Shown here piece after piece: positions 13,562-17,325 of a DNA stretch of 17,325 nt; within the stretch, counting starts at the first letter, position 1; the number at the start of each line of letters is the position of its first letter. The position numbers and the translations under genes were made by a program. Source of the stretch: BRH-c25 sp041690515. Lineage in GTDB: Bacteria > Bacillota > Clostridia > Lutisporales > Lutisporaceae. The stretch spans positions 1-17,325 of the forward strand of contig JAWLHF010000071.1 of the NCBI GenBank assembly GCA_041690515.1. The letters are read 5' to 3'. The notes under the pieces were generated by a model. It was not told where the DNA came from, did not search any database, and saw nothing but the letters and a program-made list of their open reading frames with translations.

Positions 13562-14842
13562 TTACCCTCCAAAACTATTAGTTTCTTGAAGTTCAAAGGA
13601 CTTCTCCATCCAATCCTTACCTTCGATTCTCCTTGTAACCATCATGGATACCACGGCGTCTCCCGTGGCATTGATCATTGTCGCTATAGGATCCGTCAAT
13701 AGGCCAATTGTAAGTATAATGGGAAAAACTTCAGGATTAAAACCATAGAATCCTATGATTATCAATTCTCCCATCATACCTCCTCCGGGAATACCGCTCA
13801 TGACTACTCCGCTCATAACAGCTATGACTGTTGCAGTGATCCATACTCCCAATCCGATGAACTCTATATTAAACAAACCGAAGAGGAATGCTATTTTCAT
13901 AAGAGTGGTGAGCACTGTTCCATCCATATGAATGGTTGCACCCAGCGGTAATACAATATTGCTTATATCACTGGGTACCCCCATTCTTTTGGTTCCTGCC
14001 AGATTGGTCGGAAGTGTGGCAATTGAGCTCTGTGTTGCCAAAGAAGTTACAACAGCCGGAAGAATATTCTTGTAAAATACTTTTATTCCCTTTGTTCCGC
14101 CGGCATAATACGCATATAGAGTAAAACATATTAAGAAATAAGCTATACATATAGGGAAGAACATCACGACAGCCCTAGTATATGCTCCAAGCAGTTGTGA
14201 GCCGTAGTCTCCTATCAGCGCGGCAAAATATGCGCCCAAGCCTATCGGAGCATATAGCATGATCAAATTGATCATCTTCATAAGAGCTTCGGAACAAATT
14301 GCTAGAATATCACTTACGGGATTATGTTCAAGTTTTCTTGCTGCAGTCACTGAGTTCACACAGTATCCAAAGGTTACTGCAAAGATAATCAAAGGCAGCA
14401 TAGCCCCTTTTGACAAAATCAGATTAAAATCACCCACCGTAACAGCTTTTACTACCTGTTCCAAAAAGTTCAGCTTCTCCGGACTTTCATATGCTCCAAA
14501 CTCAATGTTCACCCCTTCAGCCGGCGGAATTATTGTTACAATAATTATTATTATAATAGAAGCTATGATTCCTGTAATTACGAAAACAGCCAGTGTATTA
14601 CCGAGGATCTTGCCGAGTCTTCTCATGTTGGTCATACTTGTCACCGAGCTAGCCAGACTAAAGAACACCAATGGTACGACAGCCGTAAACATAAGATTCA
14701 GGAATATCTGCCCCAGTGGTCTCAATACCGTTGCTTTCTCACCATAAATAAATCCGATGATCGAACCCACAATAATGCCTGCTATTAACAGCATCATGGA
14801 TCTGTAAGTCTGAAATACGGAACCTTTTTTTATTTTTTCCAA
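13562..14842 (-). CDS. Dicarboxylate/amino acid:cation symporter (DAACS family), probably for a neutral or sulfur amino acid
   Basis: A secondary transporter of the GltPh/EAAT fold, importing an amino acid with cations. At 426 aa it has normal length. Visible are several hydrophobic helices and the family's landmarks: HP1 loop ATQSSIATLP (269-278), TM7 motif LPLGATIHMDGT (298-309), HP2 loop SGIPGGGMMG (349-358), and TM8 DPIATMINATGD (384-395). Aligned by motif to GltPh, the acidic-side-chain arginine (R397) is Ala387, and the TM7 Asn of NMDGT is His305. The first change argues against glutamate or aspartate as substrate. It starts with TTG, GGGAGG lying 8 nt upstream. First gene of the operon behind the sigma54 promoter; patB starts 2 bp after its stop, so cystine, cystathionine or another sulfur amino acid is a reasonable guess. 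Confidence 0.88.
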   Translation of the reverse strand: MEKIKKGSVFQTYRSMMLLIAGIIVGSIIGFIYGEKATVLRPLGQIFLNLMFTAVVPLVFFSLASSVTSMTNMRRLGKILGNTLAVFVITGIIASIIIIIIVTIIPPAEGVNIEFGAYESPEKLNFLEQVVKAVTVGDFNLILSKGAMLPLIIFAVTFGYCVNSVTAARKLEHNPVSDILAICSEALMKMINLIMLYAPIGLGAYFAALIGDYGSQLLGAYTRAVVMFFPICIAYFLICFTLYAYYAGGTKGIKVFYKNILPAVVTSLATQSSIATLPTNLAGTKRMGVPSDISNIVLPLGATIHMDGTVLTTLMKIAFLFGLFNIEFIGLGVWITATVIAVMSGVVMSGIPGGGMMGELIIIGFYGFNPEVFPIILTIGLLTDPIATMINATGDAVVSMMVTRRIEGKDWMEKSFELQETNSFGG

Positions 14843-14961
14843 GACAACAACCTCCCTGCATAATTATGATAATAATCCTATTCAGTATGATCTCCGGCTT
14901 GGATATGAATTTCCGGAATCTTTTCAATTACAAACCTCGCCCTCCTTCGCAAATAAACCTA

Positions 14962-14978
14962 CGCAATTTACATGCCAA
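14962..14978 (-). promoter_or_regulatory. Sigma54 (-24/-12) promoter of the symporter-patB operon
   Basis: The minus strand reads TTGGCATGTAAATTGCG. The GG (14976-14975) and GC (14964-14963) are separated by exactly 10 bp, as sigma54 requires, and it fits TTGGCAcg-N4-TTGC with one change in the first element. The expected start is near 14951, giving a leader of about 110 nt. An enhancer-binding activator of sigma54 is encoded directly upstream. Confidence 0.82.
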
Positions 14979-14985
14979 AAAGCTC

Positions 14986-15005
14986 GTATGTTGTGAATAC
15001 AATAC
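14986..15005. promoter_or_regulatory. Imperfect dyad upstream of the sigma54 promoter, possible activator site
   Basis: On the plus strand GTATGTTGTGAATACAATAC contains TTGT-GAAT-ACAA, with further symmetry (GTA/TAC) if two bases are bulged. It lies only about 10-30 bp above the -24 element, closer than most enhancer sites. Another candidate is the dyad in the terminator at 15052-15087, about 118 bp upstream of the predicted start. Confidence 0.3.
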
Positions 15006-15043
15006 TCTATCCTGTTATCAGCAGAAGCAGGAAACCGGTACAA

Positions 15044-15087
15044 TAAAAAATAGGGGTTAACGGGCGATTTGCATCCCATTAACCCCT
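15044..15087 (-). terminator. Intrinsic terminator after the sigma54 activator gene
   Basis: Arms AGGGGTTAA/TTAACCCCT (9 bp), extended inward by GGG/CCC across one mismatch, followed on the minus strand by ATTTTTTATTG. It lies about 17 bp past the activator stop. It insulates the activator gene from the symporter operon, which therefore needs its own promoter. Confidence 0.88.
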
Positions 15088-15103
15088 GTTGCCTATTGTT
15101 AAT

Positions 15104-17137
15104 TTATAACCCTTCGAATAGTTCAATCCCCTTTCGGGTTATTGTGCTTCCGCCCCTTCCCTGTCCCAGCTCTATATATCCAAGTCCTTTCAACTGGTGC
15201 AGTATTGCCCTAGCATCATATTCGCTCAGATACAGATTATTCTCAAAGGCTATATTTGATATACTTCTCCTTCCGAGTTTTACTCTGTTTCTAAATGCTT
15301 CATAAAACAATTCCAACACAAAGGCTTGCCTTTCATCTAATCCTTTGACAGCTGTCCTATTTTTTCGGGTTTCAGAATGTGCCTTCATATAATAAGGTAG
15401 ATGACTAAGTTCAATCACTTTACTCCCAATATTGTCAAGATACTCCATACAGTTGATTAACTCTCTCACATTACCGTTCCAGCTGTATTTTTCAAAGAAG
15501 CCCATCACTTCATTTGATATTTTGAAATTATAATTATTCTGCATTTTCAATGTCTCAATAAGTACTTCAATATCTTCAGTCCTATCCCTCAAAGGCGGAA
15601 CATTAATCGGCAGGACATTAAGCCTGTAATATAGATCCTTTCTGAAAAGCCCTTTTTCCACCTGTTCATACAAATTCTTATTAGTTGCTGCGATTATTCT
15701 TACATTTATCTTGATAATCTTGTCTCCTCCGACCCTCATTACTTCCTTTTCCTGAAGAACTCTGAGAAACCTTGTTTGAAGCTCCATCGGTATCTCCCCA
15801 ATCTCATCAAGGAACAAAGTGCCATTATTGGCCAATTCAAATATGCCCATCTTTCCGCTCTTTGATGCCCCTGTAAACGCTCCGCTTTCATATCCGAACA
15901 GTTCACTTTCCAGTAGGTGAGGAGAAATTGCCGCGCAATTGATTGCTACGAAATGCCGGCCTTTCAAGGGCGATATATTATGAATAGCTTGAGCTGCCAG
16001 CTCCTTTCCTGTTCCGCTTTCCCCAGTTATTAACACCGGAGACATTGAATTTGCCATTCTGACAATCAGCTTTTTGACCATTTCAATCTCTTTACTTTTT
16101 CCTATAATATCATCCACTGTGTATTTAGCCACATGACCCTTTTTAGCAAGTTGGAGACGCAGCTGGTTCTGCGTGTTTTCCTTGGACTCAAAACTCTCAA
16201 TTATGGCAAAAGCGCCATTATCCATGTCAGCATTTTTATCCCTGCTCAGACTGGTTATAGGGAATATAGACAAGGTAATAAGCTTTTCATTGATTTCTAT
16301 CAGTTTGTTCATTATAGGTTTTCCAGAGGAAAAGACCTTCTTGAATTCAATCTGCGGGAGAACTTCTGCTGCATTCAAGCCTACAAACGAACAACTGCCG
16401 CCGATAACTTTTGCGGCAATCCCGTTGCAGCTCTCAATAATACAATCCTTATTAACTCCGATTACGCCCTTTTCCATGAGGGACAGCAAGGTATTGAACT
16501 GACTTCGCAATATGCTCGACTTGCTTATCAGGAACTCTACTCCTTTATTATAAGAAACCAGCGTGTCGAAATAGTCAGCAACCCTCTTCTCCGAGAGGAT
16601 TTCTTCCAGATGAAGGCCCACAGCAATTTCTACTATTGTATCCTTATCAATCAGCCTATGCCCTAAATCCAGTACATTCTTCACATTTTCAGGAACATGT
16701 TTTGACTCCCCGGTTGTTATTGCTGTATCCAAATCAGGTATTTTATTCATATTAGGATATACGGGCATCAATTCCAAATTGTCAAATCCCAGTTGATACA
16801 GCAGTGCAATTGTCTCAATGCACATTTCAAAGCTTAAATTAACCAACATAGTAGTATTTTTTATATCACATTTTTTTAAAACCTCGTACGCCTTTTTAGA
16901 AAGCGTCAATTTTGATATTATTATCTCAATATTTTTGTCAATAAGCTTATTCAGCACCTCATATTGTGAATAAGTGCTTATCAGTATTGCATCCAAGTTC
17001 TTAAAATTTCTGGCATTTCCGGACTCAAAAGAATATGTCAGAATTTTTACCTTGTCATTAAAAATATTATTGAGCTGCCGCTTGTATTCCAATCCGACAT
17101 CCTTACTGGATGTAACAATACCAAGCTTCTTAGCCAT
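15104..17137 (-). CDS. Sigma54-dependent transcriptional activator with PrpR-like sensor, PAS and winged-helix ends
   Basis: An enhancer-binding protein that uses ATP to open sigma54 promoters. The start is the ATG at 17137 (MAKKLGIVTSS): GGAGG lies 7 nt upstream, while an in-frame ATG 18 bases earlier has none. Order in 677 aa: N-terminal domain (about 1-195) resembling the PrpR-N/ligand-sensing type (LGIVTSSKDVG, LDAILISTYSQYE), a PAS-like domain (about 213-317), then the AAA+ domain (about 340-565). The AAA+ domain carries Walker A GESGTGKE (372-379), GAFTGA (419-424, the sigma54 contact loop), Walker B LFLDEIGE (441-448), arginine-finger region FRKDLYYRL (498-506) and WNGNVREL (553-560). 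The C-terminus (600-677) looks like a winged helix (SEYDARAILHQLKGLGYIEL) rather than the usual Fis-type helix. There is no receiver domain. The next operon downstream has a sigma54 promoter, its obvious target. Confidence 0.93.
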   Translation of the reverse strand: MAKKLGIVTSSKDVGLEYKRQLNNIFNDKVKILTYSFESGNARNFKNLDAILISTYSQYEVLNKLIDKNIEIIISKLTLSKKAYEVLKKCDIKNTTMLVNLSFEMCIETIALLYQLGFDNLELMPVYPNMNKIPDLDTAITTGESKHVPENVKNVLDLGHRLIDKDTIVEIAVGLHLEEILSEKRVADYFDTLVSYNKGVEFLISKSSILRSQFNTLLSLMEKGVIGVNKDCIIESCNGIAAKVIGGSCSFVGLNAAEVLPQIEFKKVFSSGKPIMNKLIEINEKLITLSIFPITSLSRDKNADMDNGAFAIIESFESKENTQNQLRLQLAKKGHVAKYTVDDIIGKSKEIEMVKKLIVRMANSMSPVLITGESGTGKELAAQAIHNISPLKGRHFVAINCAAISPHLLESELFGYESGAFTGASKSGKMGIFELANNGTLFLDEIGEIPMELQTRFLRVLQEKEVMRVGGDKIIKINVRIIAATNKNLYEQVEKGLFRKDLYYRLNVLPINVPPLRDRTEDIEVLIETLKMQNNYNFKISNEVMGFFEKYSWNGNVRELINCMEYLDNIGSKVIELSHLPYYMKAHSETRKNRTAVKGLDERQAFVLELFYEAFRNRVKLGRRSISNIAFENNLYLSEYDARAILHQLKGLGYIELGQGRGGSTITRKGIELFEGL

Positions 17138-17189
17138 ATTGACACCTCCATTCATAGGTATACCATATCATGGAAATCTTCCTGGGATG

Positions 17190-17198
17190 ATTATAACA
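17190..17198 (-). promoter_or_regulatory. Extended -10 promoter of the activator gene
   Basis: TGTTATAAT (17198-17190) is a perfect TATAAT with an extended TG, about 53 bp upstream of the ATG. The -35 at 17-bp spacing (AATCGT) is poor, as is usual for extended -10 promoters. Confidence 0.5.
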
Positions 17199-17227
17199 TA
17201 AATGCATAGTCTACGATTTCATCAACA

Positions 17228-17271
17228 TAAAAATCATGGTGCTCCGGAATCCACTTCCTTCAACCATGATT
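17228..17271 (-). terminator. Intrinsic terminator of the gene upstream of the activator
   Basis: Perfect 9-bp arms AATCATGGT/ACCATGATT with a 22-nt loop that holds a smaller GGAA/TTCC hairpin, then TTT on the minus strand. It follows the TAG of a possible partial reading frame by 9 bp. Confidence 0.65.
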
Positions 17272-17280
17272 CTATGCTGT

Positions 17281-17325
17281 CTATATCTCTCTTCTGCCTT
17301 CAAGAGCTTTCATCAATGTAACTTC
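17281..17325 (-). CDS. Possible C-terminal end of an upstream gene (14 codons in window)
   Basis: From the right edge one minus-strand frame stays open (EVTLMKALEGRREI) to a TAG at 17283-17281; the other two forward frames stop within 24 bases. A terminator directly after it supports a real gene end. Too short to identify. Confidence 0.4.
   Translation of the reverse strand, partial: EVTLMKALEGRREI

Noticed and set aside
14522..14570. AT-rich simple-looking run (ATT/ATA repeats) in the symporter gene
   Set aside because: It encodes an isoleucine-rich membrane helix (SIIIIIIVTII); codon composition explains it.
12366..15043. SAM or T-box riboswitch in front of the sulfur amino acid operon
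   Set aside because: The roughly 110-nt leader after the sigma54 start shows no T-box sequence (such as TGGNACC), no SAM-I core and no terminator; control appears to be by sigma54 activation.

Overview
This AT-rich window most likely comes from an anaerobic, endospore-forming member of the Clostridia (Firmicutes). The evidence is two pyruvate:ferredoxin oxidoreductases side by side (anaerobic metabolism), a BofA homologue (pro-sigmaK processing control, a sporulation gene), strong GGAGG-type ribosome binding sites, several TTG starts, many intrinsic terminators, and a clostridial-looking 16S rRNA 5' end. I cannot name the genus. Every gene I can support lies on the minus strand, so transcription runs from high to low coordinates and into the rRNA operon at the left edge.

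Layout in transcription order. At the right edge is a possible C-terminal scrap of an upstream gene and its terminator. Next is a 677-residue sigma54-dependent activator (17137-15104) with its own terminator. A well-spaced -24/-12 sigma54 promoter (14978-14962) follows and drives a tight three-gene operon: a DAACS-type amino-acid/cation symporter, a PatB/MalY C-S lyase and a Cys/Met-metabolism PLP enzyme. Together these look like a locally regulated system for importing and cleaving a sulfur amino acid. After that come a DUF2508 (YaaL-like) gene and bofA, preceded by a perfect 36-bp palindrome. Then come nifJ (single-chain PFOR, 1175 aa) with a good sigmaA promoter and a strong terminator, and porC-porD-porA-porB (four-subunit PFOR/2-oxoacid oxidoreductase). 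These are followed by a chemoreceptor with a dCache-like sensor, a 117-aa protein I do not recognise, and the rRNA promoter region.

The rRNA control region (about 370-800) holds four tandem promoters, each with a TTGACA/T -35, a 17-bp spacer and a TAAGAT -10. The most upstream -35 box overlaps the stop codon of the 117-aa gene. A leader with hairpins and a boxA-like element leads into the 16S gene, of which only about 98 bases are in the window.

How the genes may work together (inference): the lyases would release thiols or sulfide, ammonia and 2-oxoacids such as pyruvate or 2-oxobutyrate. The neighbouring ferredoxin oxidoreductases could oxidise these to acyl-CoA, CO2 and reduced ferredoxin. 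The DUF2508-bofA pair sits next to rRNA in Bacillus subtilis (recR-yaaL-bofA-rrnA); here about 10 kb of metabolic and chemotaxis genes lie between bofA and 16S, and recR is not upstream. I see no CRISPR array, insertion sequence, prophage or tRNA gene. The least ordinary parts are the sigma54 sulfur-amino-acid module with its altered transporter residues, the four-promoter rRNA array and the DUF2508 palindrome.
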